This document shows positions 1 to 8,500 of a stretch of 15,878 nt of DNA, piece by piece. The DNA is from Bacteroidota bacterium (GTDB taxonomy: Bacteria > Bacteroidota > Bacteroidia > 2-12-FULL-35-15): positions 1-15,878 of the forward strand of contig JAPLDC010000104.1 of NCBI GenBank assembly GCA_026391935.1, read 5' to 3'. The number at the start of each line of letters is the position of its first letter. The first letter of the stretch is position 1. The position numbers and the translations under genes were made by a program. Below the pieces are notes generated by a model that worked only from the letters and a program-made list of their open reading frames with translations, had not been told where the DNA came from and did no database searches.

Positions 1-493
1 TTTTTTCTGCTCCATTTCCCATGCGAGCAGGCTTATAAATAAAAATATTGTCTGAAACCAATTGACCATAATCTTTATCAGGTGTCATCATGTAGGTGAT
101 AAAGCCTTGTTTCTCAGCCATTTTAGCAAGGGTGCCGATCACATCATCAGCTTCAAATCCGGGCATTGAAATAACAGGAATATTAAACCCTTCAATTACT
201 TTGATAATATAAGGAATTGCCAAAGCAAGATCTTCAGGCATTTCTTCGCGATGTGCTTTATATTCTGCAAATTCTATATGGCGAACAGTTTGTTCCGGTG
301 TATCAAAAACAACTGCTATGTGAGTAGGTTTTTCCTTTTTTAAAACCTCTAATAAAGTATTTGTAAAACCAAGTATAGCAGATGTATTTAAACCTTTAGA
401 ATTAATGCGGTGATTATTCGCGAAAGCAAAATAAGCACGATAAATAAGTGCAAAAGCATCTAACAAAAAGAGTTTTTTATTGTTTTCGGACAT
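1..493 (-). CDS. polA: DNA polymerase I, N-terminal 5'-3' exonuclease part (partial, runs off the left edge)
   Basis: This is the first ~164 codons of DNA polymerase I, the enzyme that removes RNA primers and fills gaps in replication and excision repair. Only the FEN-like 5'-3' exonuclease domain lies in the window. Reading from the ATG at 493, the protein begins MSENNKKLFLLDAFALIYRA, the usual PolA opening with a metal-binding Asp (D12) in LLDA. Further on are PGFEADDVIGTLA (E114, D116, D117) and TPDKDYGQLVSDN (D139, D141), the acidic residues that bind the two catalytic metals in this family. The polymerase domain lies beyond position 1, so I cannot say whether the 3'-5' exonuclease domain is intact. 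The gene is separated from its upstream neighbour on the same strand by a terminator and about 75 bp, so it is probably transcribed on its own. I see no perfect -7 element upstream; a near match (TATTTTTA on the minus strand) lies at 518-525. Confidence 0.95.
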   Translation of the reverse strand, partial: MSENNKKLFLLDAFALIYRAYFAFANNHRINSKGLNTSAILGFTNTLLEVLKKEKPTHIAVVFDTPEQTVRHIEFAEYKAHREEMPEDLALAIPYIIKVIEGFNIPVISMPGFEADDVIGTLAKMAEKQGFITYMMTPDKDYGQLVSDNIFIYKPARMGNGAEK

Positions 494-570
494 GTAAATT
501 TATATTAGAATATTGTATAAAAATACCTCAAAAAACTCAGTATTCAAGCAGTGTTTAAAAGTATTTAGGA

Positions 571-603
571 AATAAAAAAGCCCTGAGTAAATTACTCAGG
601 GCT
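571..603 (-). terminator. Intrinsic terminator downstream of the exported-protein gene
   Basis: The stem AGCCCTGAGT / ACTCAGGGCT (579-588 with 594-603) is perfect, with a five-base loop. On the minus strand it is followed directly by a T-rich tract (complement of 579-571). It lies about 20 bp past the stop codon of the minus-strand gene at 625-1185 and would end its transcription before polA. On the plus strand no T tract follows, so it should act in one direction only. Confidence 0.85.
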
Positions 604-624
604 AATAATTGATATTCAACAATT

Positions 625-1185
625 TTAGTTAGATGCTGTTTTATTATAGGCGTTAAATAACTCAACGATATTATCATAATCATACTTCTTTTCCTCAAGC
701 GCTTTTACAATTTCTTCATTATCAGCCATCACTTCTTCAATTTGTTTTTTGAACTTTCCGGATTTTATTCTTACAAACCCACCATCTTGTTTTTCCATAT
801 AATAATCAGACTTCACTTTAATATCATTCATCTGCATTACCTCAATCTGAGATTCATACAAATTTGCAACACCTTTAGAAACACGTTTAACGAAAACTTG
901 CTCTCCATCAACATTGCGCGAAACAAAGGTAACACCATCCACACAATATTCTTTGATCTTTGTAGGGTTGAATGTTTTGATTTCCGAACCATCCTTTTTG
1001 CGATAAGCAGCTTTTGTAAAATTGTCGAATTCGCGTTTCGGATTTTTTTTGATCTCACCTTTCAAAGTATCACCATTGAGTACAATGACATATCCCGGAT
1101 AATACTTTGCCTGGCCATAAGAATTAAAAGCCATAACCATAGCTACCACCACTACAATCATAGAGAAAATTTTGTTTATTTTCAT
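625..1185 (-). CDS. Small exported protein of unknown function
   Basis: A 186-residue protein that I cannot assign to a named family. Residues 1-25 form a clear Sec signal peptide: MKINK, then a run rich in V, M and A, ending SYGQ before AKYYPG, a Bacteroidota-style cleavage region. The mature protein starts with GYVIVLNGDTLKGEIKKNP, a pattern I associate with uncharacterised Bacteroidota secreted proteins that begin with a small beta domain. The middle alternates beta-like segments (FVSRNVDGEQVFVKRV), and the last ~50 residues are charged and probably helical (KKQIEEVMADNEEIVKALEEKK). It has no lipobox, no sorting domain and no catalytic motif that I can see. It stands alone: a terminator follows it and a divergent gene lies behind it. 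The ATG at 1185 is chosen because it places the signal peptide exactly at the N-terminus. The gene is convincing; its role in the periplasm is unknown. Confidence 0.8.
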   Translation of the reverse strand: MKINKIFSMIVVVVAMVMAFNSYGQAKYYPGYVIVLNGDTLKGEIKKNPKREFDNFTKAAYRKKDGSEIKTFNPTKIKEYCVDGVTFVSRNVDGEQVFVKRVSKGVANLYESQIEVMQMNDIKVKSDYYMEKQDGGFVRIKSGKFKKQIEEVMADNEEIVKALEEKKYDYDNIVELFNAYNKTASN

Positions 1186-1398
1186 ACGTTCGTTTTATAT
1201 AGATTAATAATTAATTTTTTTAGAGAAATACAAATAAAGCAGATATTTTAATAAATAAAACGCCACGTTAAAAACTTTTTCAAATTGTTAATAACTTTAT
1301 TTTTGATTAATTAGTCTCAGTATACTAGATTTTCACAGACCAAATAGCAAGATTTCACGATAAAACATACAATAACAAACTATATGAAAGCTATTTTG

Positions 1399-1406
1399 TA
1401 AATTTG
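1399..1406 (+). promoter_or_regulatory. Candidate Bacteroidota -7 element for the L,D-transpeptidase gene
   Basis: TAAATTTG matches the Bacteroidota -7 consensus TAnnTTTG exactly and sits 17 bp before the TTG start at 1423, which implies a leader of only about 10 nt. No TTTG -33 element is visible at the expected spacing. The assignment rests on the -7 motif and its position alone. Confidence 0.35.
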
Positions 1407-1422
1407 AGAAAATATTCTACAC

Positions 1423-3093
1423 TTGAAATCGTATCATTTTCTTTTATTCCTTTTTGCCCTGACAATTATCATAGGCTGCAATAAATGTGCGAGTGAAAAG
1501 CCAAAAGAAATTGTTCTTGTCGATAATCCGGAAAAAGTAAACAAGGAAATCGGAAAACTTTTGGATCATAAATTAAGTGACATCGACACATCTACAATCT
1601 TACTGATTGAAAAAGACAGCTTATTTGCTACAAAATTCATTTTAGATTTTTACCACCAAAACAACTATACTGCTATTTTCACAGATAAAGGAATTTTAAC
1701 TAAACAAGGCGACACACTTTTGGATGTGATTAAAAATGCAGATGTTTTCGGATTGATACCTGAAGATTATCACTTCAAAAAAATAGAATCACTTATAAAA
1801 TTCGCAAAAGATAGTACCTCACAAAAGTTTGATGCAGTAAAATTAATGAACGCTGATCTATTGTTGACAGATGCCTTTTTCACCATGGCTGTTCATATAA
1901 ATAAAGGTCGCTTGAATGCAGACAGTTTAACTCCCGAATGGAAGGCGGCACAACTTGATACCAATGTAGTAGAAATATTAAATACGTCCATTTTAAAAAA
2001 CACGCTCCGCTCTGCACTAGATTCTTTGGAACCAACCAACGAATATTACAGAGCCCTGAAACTTTCTTTAAAAAATTTCAAAGAGGAATTCAAAAACAGT
2101 GATTGGGACAGCATCGCAAACAGAGAATCCGACTCAACAACATTTATGACAAGGATAAAAGAACGACTCATCAAAAGCCATGATTATTTTGATGAATTTA
2201 CAGGATCCGATTCCATAAAATTAGTTAAGTCCATTAAAAATTTCCAGTGTAAAAATTATCTTACTGAAGATGGGAAAATTGGCAAACTAACATTCAAGGC
2301 ACTTCAACGAACTAAAAAAGATTATATCAATCAAATTGAGCTAAATATGGAACGGTGGCGATGGTTCAAAGCGCCAAGGGAAAAACAATTTGTTTGGGTA
2401 AACATTCCGAAGTTCGAAATGAAAGTGGTCGAAGAAGATACGCTTGTAATGAAATCACGTGTGATCATTGGTGCACCTGACCACCAGACACCATTATTAA
2501 AAAGCACTATCCGCTATTTCTTAATTTATCCCTATTGGACTGTTCCTTTTAGCATCGCCACGAAAGAAATATTACCAATTTTAAAAAGAGACACTTCTTA
2601 TTTACGAAGGAAAAATTTTGATGTACTAGATGGTAACAATCAAAAAGTAGACGCCTCCAAAATAAAATGGAAAAAATATTCGAAAACATATTTCCCATGG
2701 AGATTGCGTCAAGGCATCGGTGAAGATAATTCCCTCGGTATTTTAAAATTCAATTTCGATAACAAGTACGGTGTATATATGCACGATACGGATGGCAGAA
2801 AATTATTTGGAAGAGAGATGCGTGCATTGAGTCATGGTTGCTGCCGACTTGAAAGATTCATGGATTTTTCAAAATTTCTGATCAGAGATGATAGTGTTAA
2901 GTACCCTGTAGATTCGCTTTTATCGGACATATCAAAAGCGAAACAAAAATATGTCTATTTAAAAAAACCGATTGCTATTTACATCCATTATTTTACTGCA
3001 GAAGTTGATGAATATGGCGAGTTACATTATTTCATCGATGTATACAAAAGAGATGAGAAGATGTTAAAGTCATTAAATAGGAACCGAAAATAA
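1423..3093 (+). CDS. Lipoprotein L,D-transpeptidase (YkuD domain, YcbB/LdtD-like)
   Basis: A 556-residue periplasmic cross-linking enzyme that should join peptidoglycan stems through 3-3 links or attach proteins to them. Residues 1-19 form a lipoprotein signal peptide with a lipobox ending IIGC (C19), so the enzyme is probably lipid-anchored. Residues ~60-260 match the long alpha-helical scaffold region of YcbB-type proteins. A short peptidoglycan-binding-like stretch follows near 265-295 (KNFQCKNYLTEDGKIGKLTF). The YkuD fold begins near 310 (NMERWRWF, then FVWVNIPKFEM) and carries the active-site pattern: H454 in YMHDTDG and C473 in SHGCCRL. A second Cys sits right after the presumed nucleophile, and R475 is in the usual place. 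The start is TTG; no in-frame ATG lies between it and an upstream stop, and TTG gives a full signal peptide. The gene converges on the MOSC remnant with only 13 bp between them. Family assignment is strong; the exact reaction is inferred. Confidence 0.92.
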   Translation: MKSYHFLLFLFALTIIIGCNKCASEKPKEIVLVDNPEKVNKEIGKLLDHKLSDIDTSTILLIEKDSLFATKFILDFYHQNNYTAIFTDKGILTKQGDTLLDVIKNADVFGLIPEDYHFKKIESLIKFAKDSTSQKFDAVKLMNADLLLTDAFFTMAVHINKGRLNADSLTPEWKAAQLDTNVVEILNTSILKNTLRSALDSLEPTNEYYRALKLSLKNFKEEFKNSDWDSIANRESDSTTFMTRIKERLIKSHDYFDEFTGSDSIKLVKSIKNFQCKNYLTEDGKIGKLTFKALQRTKKDYINQIELNMERWRWFKAPREKQFVWVNIPKFEMKVVEEDTLVMKSRVIIGAPDHQTPLLKSTIRYFLIYPYWTVPFSIATKEILPILKRDTSYLRRKNFDVLDGNNQKVDASKIKWKKYSKTYFPWRLRQGIGEDNSLGILKFNFDNKYGVYMHDTDGRKLFGREMRALSHGCCRLERFMDFSKFLIRDDSVKYPVDSLLSDISKAKQKYVYLKKPIAIYIHYFTAEVDEYGELHYFIDVYKRDEKMLKSLNRNRK

Positions 3094-3106
3094 TTTAACG
3101 GAAACT

Positions 3107-3667
3107 CTATTTAATAATTTCCAAAAGATCACCACAACTTATTTGTCCATTCATTTTTGGAAGCAAATTCTGACCAAAATATATTTTATTGTCCCGCATA
3201 CGAAATTGAGCAAGTGTTGCTCCGGGTTCTTTTTCTTTTGCTGCAGTAACTGGATTTATCGAAGGTACAGCACAACGGGCACAAGGCTTTGCCATTATTA
3301 CTTCAATTGAATTTATCCGAATTTGTTTCCATTCATCTTCTTCAAAAGGATTGTCCGTAGCAACAACAATGTTCGGACGAAAGCGTTCCATCCCAATTGG
3401 TATTTTTAATTTTTTATTCAAATCATCTAATGACCCTTGTCCGATCAATAATAAAGGATATTCATCACTAAAAGAAACTATTTCATTATTGTGTGCATAT
3501 TCTTTCTCGACAAAACGGATGCTTGAGTCGGGCATATATACCAGCTTACAATTAATATCCAATTGCTTACTGAACCATTGACTACCATTTATGTATTCAA
3601 TAGCAGCACATGAATCCTCCCAAACAGAAACAATAATATTTTCACCTTGATCTACGACAAAAGGAAT
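3107..3667 (-). pseudogene. MOSC-domain protein, N-terminally truncated remnant
   Basis: The C-terminal two thirds of a MOSC-domain protein (YcbX/mARC-like), a family that binds a molybdenum cofactor and reduces N-hydroxylated or similar substrates. MOSC signatures are LLIGQGSLDDLNKKL, MERFRPNIVV, PFEEDEWKQI and KPCARCAVPSINP; the last contains the Cys pair that includes the usual cofactor-binding Cys. In the same frame, homology continues upstream of the only candidate start (TTG at 3562) through VSVWEDSCAAIEYINGSQWF, typical of the MOSC N-terminal barrel, back to about IPFVVDQG at 3667. There it stops and the sequence becomes the end of hflX. By comparison with the family, roughly the first 80 residues are missing and no proper start codon remains. 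The reading frame is otherwise open to the stop at 3107. I read this as a deletion product rather than a working gene. An internal TTG start giving a 151-residue protein is possible but would lack the N-terminal barrel. Confidence 0.75.
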
Positions 3668-4802
3668 TTTTGAATTCCTCGATATTCTGTTTGTCGGTAG
3701 CTGAAATAAATAAACATTCAGAATTCAACTTATTCATCCAGGTTTTTTTCAGATCACTCAAACTTAAATTATTTTTTGTGATAGGGGTAAGGTCATCAAT
3801 TTCTTTTTCATCAAAAACAAATGCATCGATCTTATTGAAAACCAATAAACTTGGTTTATCCCCTGCGCCAATATCAGCGAGTGTTTGATTAACTACATTT
3901 ATTTGATCTTCGAAACCTGGATGAGAAATATCAACCACATGAATTAGAACATCTGCTTCACGCACTTCATCCAAAGTGGATTTAAAAGACTCTATAAGAT
4001 TGGTTGGCAATTTCCTGATAAATCCAACAGTATCAGAAAGCAGGAAAGGAAGATTTTCAATCACCACTTTGCGGACAGTGGTATCCAACGTTGCAAATAA
4101 TTTATTTTCTGCAAATACTTCACTCTTACTAAGCATGTTCATAATAGTAGACTTCCCGACATTTGTATAACCTACCAAGGCAACGCGTATCATATCAGCA
4201 CGGTTTTTACGCTGCGTTTCCATCTGACGATCGATGACTTTTAATCGTTCTTTCAAAAAAGCGATCCGGTCACGGACAATACGTCTGTCGGTTTCAATCT
4301 CTGTTTCACCTGCCCCTTTCATACCAATACCTCCTTTGATACGATCCAAGTGGTCCCACATTTTTGTCAAGCGGGGCAACAAGTATATAGATTGTGCTAA
4401 TTCGACCTGAGTTTTTGCATGCGCAGTATGCGCACGAGCAGCAAAAATATCGAGAATCAACCGTGTGCGGTCAACCACTTTTATTTTTATTTCCTTTTCA
4501 ACATTAATTTCTTTCTCCAGATTACGCTGCTGAGCAGGAGAAAGTTCATCATCAAAAATTACAATGTCAACTTTGTTTTCGGTAACAAAGTTCCTGACAT
4601 CGTTAAGTTTTCCGGCACCAATAAATGTTCTGGAATCAGGATGTTCTAATCGCTGAGTGTACCGTTTTAAAACTATTGCACCTGCAGTATCTGCCAGAAA
4701 TTCCAACTCATCAAGATATTCTTTTGCTGTATCTTCATCCTGACTTCTGTTTATTAAGCCAACTAAAACTGCTGTTTCTTGCTTCTTTCCGGTCTCGTAC
4801 AA
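3642..4802 (-). CDS. hflX: GTPase HflX, C-terminal end altered
   Basis: HflX is a ribosome-binding GTPase that splits stalled or hibernating 70S ribosomes under stress. The 386-residue product has the HflX N-terminal nucleotide-binding-like domain (SRTFIGAGKL, DIVIFDDELSPAQQRNLE), the linker GGIGMKGAGETEIETDRR, and the G domain. That domain shows G1 GYTNVGKST (211-219), G3 DTVGF (257-261), G4 NKID (323-326) and G5 SAT (from 367). It ends NIEEFKNSFCRRSR; the family normally continues some 15-25 residues past IEEF with a short helix and strand, which are absent. The last codons overlap the open frame of the MOSC remnant, as expected from a deletion joining the two genes. The G domain is complete, so some activity may persist. 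The start lies 7 bp after the SirB-cytochrome gene, which suggests one transcript. Confidence 0.93.
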   Translation of the reverse strand: MYETGKKQETAVLVGLINRSQDEDTAKEYLDELEFLADTAGAIVLKRYTQRLEHPDSRTFIGAGKLNDVRNFVTENKVDIVIFDDELSPAQQRNLEKEINVEKEIKIKVVDRTRLILDIFAARAHTAHAKTQVELAQSIYLLPRLTKMWDHLDRIKGGIGMKGAGETEIETDRRIVRDRIAFLKERLKVIDRQMETQRKNRADMIRVALVGYTNVGKSTIMNMLSKSEVFAENKLFATLDTTVRKVVIENLPFLLSDTVGFIRKLPTNLIESFKSTLDEVREADVLIHVVDISHPGFEDQINVVNQTLADIGAGDKPSLLVFNKIDAFVFDEKEIDDLTPITKNNLSLSDLKKTWMNKLNSECLFISATDKQNIEEFKNSFCRRSR

Positions 4803-4809
4803 AATAGTA

Positions 4810-5451
4810 TTATTTTTTCAATGTTTCAACATATGAAACAACAGCATTAATTTCCTGCTCATTCAAAAAGTCTTTAAAAGGAGGCATCGAACTCGCGCCA
4901 TTTTTTATGCGATCCAATTTGGTAGTATGATCTGTTTGAGAAACTGTAAGATCTAGTCCACCACTACCTTTTACTCCTCCAACACCATGGCAACTTTGAC
5001 AATAAGCAGTAAATAAAGCTTCCCCATGTTTTACAATATTATAGTTAGGATTGCTTGTATCAGCTATTGAAGTATCAATAACCTGCTTTTCAATTTTCAT
5101 TCTTTGCTTTTTATTTATTTCAGCTAATCCATAGGCGCCAATAATAAGAAGTAAAGAAAGAATGGCAAGAACCTTATTCTTCTTCTTAAAGCCAATAATC
5201 GCAACAGGTATAGAAACTAACACCATTATTATTTTGATAATTAATAATTTAGTTGTGCCAACCTGCATCAATAAATAAACACCTGTAGCCAGAAACAAAG
5301 TGCTAATGATCATTTCAGGAACCTTAACAATTTTGGTAACCTTAGCTAAACCTTCATTATTATTTGAAACCAACAAAAATGTTTTGATCAGATAGATCAA
5401 TAAAAATAAAATTACAGAAACTAAATGGGTAGTGATTATGGCTTTATACAT
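4810..5451 (-). CDS. SirB-like membrane protein fused to a cytochrome c domain
   Basis: A 213-residue membrane-bound haem protein. Residues ~1-110 contain four predicted membrane helices: 4-27, ~45-65, ~68-87 and ~93-110. The segment LLIYLIKTFLL...KIVKVPEMIISTLFLATGVYLL resembles the SirB family of small integral membrane proteins, whose biochemical role is not established. After a charged linker (KKQRMKIEKQ) comes a class I cytochrome c domain: HGEALFTAYCQSCHG with haem-binding C151, C154 and H155, then SSMPPF with M189 as the likely sixth ligand, and a final helix LNEQEINAVVSYVETL. The haem domain should face the periplasm and pass electrons to an unknown partner. It is first in the minus-strand cluster, 7 bp upstream of hflX, with a perfect -7 element 26 bp before its ATG. 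The cytochrome call is firm; the SirB assignment is moderate. Confidence 0.85.
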   Translation of the reverse strand: MYKAIITTHLVSVILFLLIYLIKTFLLVSNNNEGLAKVTKIVKVPEMIISTLFLATGVYLLMQVGTTKLLIIKIIMVLVSIPVAIIGFKKKNKVLAILSLLLIIGAYGLAEINKKQRMKIEKQVIDTSIADTSNPNYNIVKHGEALFTAYCQSCHGVGGVKGSGGLDLTVSQTDHTTKLDRIKNGASSMPPFKDFLNEQEINAVVSYVETLKK

Positions 5452-5476
5452 GTTTTTATTTATTTATTTGTCCGCT

Positions 5477-5484
5477 CAAAAGTA
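5477..5484 (-). promoter_or_regulatory. Candidate -7 element for the SirB-cytochrome c / hflX cluster
   Basis: On the minus strand TACTTTTG is an exact TAnnTTTG match, 26 bp upstream of the ATG at 5451. No convincing -33 TTTG is seen. With the element at 5544-5551 it would form a divergent promoter region. Confidence 0.45.
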
Positions 5485-5543
5485 ATAAAAATCCAGGAAT
5501 TTTACCACTCATACGATTTTAAAATAAAACCACTTTAAAATGT

Positions 5544-5551
5544 TATTTTTG
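5544..5551 (+). promoter_or_regulatory. Candidate -7 element for the double amidohydrolase gene
   Basis: TATTTTTG matches TAnnTTTG exactly, 18 bp before the ATG at 5570. It lies inside the coding sequence that would result from the upstream in-frame ATG at 5540, so it supports 5570 as the true start. The predicted leader is about 12 nt. No clear -33 element is present. Confidence 0.5.
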
Positions 5552-5569
5552 TTTAGAACAATTTATAAC

Positions 5570-8500
5570 ATGAAAAAACACCTACTTTCCTTTTTAGCAA
5601 TTTCTATCTGCTTAACGCTGCATGCACAGGAAACATTTCCGGTAAATGGAACTTCCGATAAAAATCACACTATTTATGCATTTATCAATGCTAAAATTAT
5701 TGTTGATGCAGAGGAAACGATCGATAACGGAACATTAGTCGTAAAAGACGGACTAATTTATTCTGTAGGCACAAAAATACCGGTTCCGCAAGGTGCTGTA
5801 ATATATGACCTGAAAGGCAAATCAATTTATCCCGGACTTATCGATGCTTATACATCCTATGGAATGCAGGAGCCCAAACGTATTTTCACTGGAGGCGGGC
5901 CACAACTAGAAAGCAATATTAAGGGAGCTTACGGATGGAATCAGGCAATAAAACCGGAAACGGATGCGGTAAAAATTTTCACAAAAGATGCTAAAATGGC
6001 TGAGGATATGCGCAGATTAGGATTTGGTGCTGTACTTACCTTTCAAAAAGACGGAATAATAAGAGGTTCCGGTTCGGTGGTATCACTTGGAGAAACGCGT
6101 GAAAATGAATTGATAATCAGTGAAAAGGCTGCGGCTATGTATTCCTTTGATAAAGGAACATCTACGCAAGACTATCCTTCATCATTAATGGGATGTATTG
6201 CATTATTGCGTCAAACCTATCTGGATGCTGCTTGGTACAAAACCGACAAAACAAAAAAAGAATTTAACATCTCTTTGGACGCTTTTAATAATTTACTTTC
6301 TCTGCCTCAAATATTTGAAACGACCGACAAACTCAACGTTTTGAGAGCCGATAAGATCGGGGATGAATTCAAAATTAATTACATCATGAAAGGAAGTGGC
6401 AATGAATATCAACGTTTGGATGATATCAAAGCCAGCGGATGTAAATTTATTTTGCCAGTAAATTTTCCAATGGCATATGATGTTGAAGATGCGTACGATG
6501 CAAAATATGTTTCCCTTGCAGAATTAAAACATTGGGAAATGGCCCCTGCAAATCTTTTTGCGATGGAAAAATATTTTATTCCTTTCGCTATCACTACCTC
6601 TGACTTGAAAGATAAAAAAGATTTTTGGAAGAATTTGCGCAAAGCAATTTCTTACGGTCTCTCTGAAAAACAAGCCTTAAGATCACTGACTACAATTCCG
6701 GCTGAAATGTTGAATGTCAGTGATAAAATCGGAAAGATAAAAGGAGGCATGATAGCAAATTTTATAATTACTTCCGGTAATCTATTTGATGAAAAAACAA
6801 TAATTTACGAAAACTGGATACAGGGAATAGATTATAAAATAATAGATTACAACACTATTGATGTAAGAGGCAATTACGATTTTTCATATGGACCGGAAAG
6901 AGTTTTGCATCAACTGAAAATAGAAGGTGATGTAGATAAATTAAAAGCCACATTATTCCTTGATACCACAAAAATTTCCATGAATGTTTCTGTCGCTGGA
7001 AATTCTATTTCATTAAGCTTCAGCACAAAAGAAGCTAACGGAACAATCCGTTTGAGTGGAAACATAACGAGCGAGCCAATACAAATGAAAGGAACCGGGC
7101 AAACTCCCGATGGCGGTTGGATAAATTGGAGCGCCAATTATTCCGGCAAACTAATTTCAAGCTCAAAAAAGGATACTACAAAAAAAGATGCTGTTGATTT
7201 CGGACAAGTAATTTATCCATTCTGTGCATACGGAAAACCACTTGATGACCATAATGGTTTTGATAAATATTTGACCGCTTTTAAAACGCGTTATGAGGCC
7301 GTTTTGATCAAACATGTTACAGTTTGGACAAATGAAGCAGAAGGTGTCTTGAAAAATCAGGATGTTTATATCACCGAAGGAAAAATTGTGCGTATCGCAG
7401 ATGATATTACTGCTCCTAAACTTTCTTTTGCAAAAGTGATCGATGGAACAGGAAAACATCTGACCGCGGGAATTATAGATGAGCATTCTCACATCGCGAT
7501 AAGCAGTGTCAACGAAGGAACACAAGCATCAAGTGCAGAAGTGAGAATGGGTGATGTGATAAATTCTGAGGACATAAATATATACCGACAACTTTCCGGC
7601 GGGGTGACAACATCGCAATTATTGCATGGTTCCTCAAATCCAATTGGAGGGCAATCTGCCTTAGTAAAATTACGCTGGGGAAAATCACCGGAAGAAATGA
7701 AATTTGCGAAAGCAGATGGGTTCATCAAATTTGCTTTAGGTGAAAATGTAAAACAGAGTAACTGGGGAGATTTAAATTCTATACGTTTTCCTCAAACAAG
7801 GATGGGTGTGGAACAAGTATATTACGATTATTTTATACGAGCAAAAGAATACGATACAAAACAAAAAGCATACGAAGCAATGTCAGAAAAGGCAAAAGCA
7901 ACCGCTCCTCCTTTCAGAAGAGACCTTGAGTTGGAGGCTATTGCAGAAATCTTAAATAAAAAACGTTTTATCACTTGTCACTCTTATGTTCAATCAGAAA
8001 TAAACATGTTAATGCACGTAGCAGATTCAATGGGCTTCAAGGTAAATACATTCACTCATATTTTAGAAGGATATAAGATTGCCGACAAGATGAAAGCTAA
8101 TGATGCAGGTGCTTCTTCGTTCAGTGATTGGTGGGCATATAAAATGGAAGTAAAAGATGCTATTCCCTATAATGCAGCTATACTTACAAAAATGGGAATC
8201 ACAACAGCCATCAATTCTGATGATGCAGAAATGGGAAGAAGATTAAATCAGGAAGCAGCAAAATCGATCAAATATGGTGGACTGACAGAGGAAGAAGCAT
8301 TACAAATGGTAACTCTAAATCCTGCAAAATTATTACATATTGACAACCGGGTGGGCAGTATCAAAGTTGGTAAAGATGCTGATGTTGTTTTGTGGTCAGA
8401 CAATCCATTATCGATCTATGCGAAAGTTGAAAAAACAATTATTGACGGACAAATTTATTTCGACAATGAAGAAGATGCAAAAATGAGAATTGAAATTCAA

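Noticed and set aside
742..1251. Long open frame on the plus strand opposite the exported-protein gene
   Set aside because: It is the antisense shadow of the signal-peptide gene at 625-1185; its product is rich in F, I, H and N with no family pattern.
1186..1422. A small RNA or riboswitch in the divergent spacer
   Set aside because: The spacer is AT-rich with no strong stem; only the -7 element at 1399-1406 stands out.
3107..3562. Treating the MOSC fragment as a complete 151-residue gene starting at 3562
   Set aside because: The start would be TTG, and clear MOSC N-terminal homology continues in frame upstream of it with no start codon, which indicates truncation.
5540..5569. Upstream in-frame ATG as start of the double amidohydrolase
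   Set aside because: It would put ten residues before a complete signal peptide and overlaps the perfect -7 element at 5544-5551.
7163..7728. Open frames on the minus strand inside the large amidohydrolase
   Set aside because: They lie entirely inside a gene with clear catalytic motifs, and their products resemble no known family.
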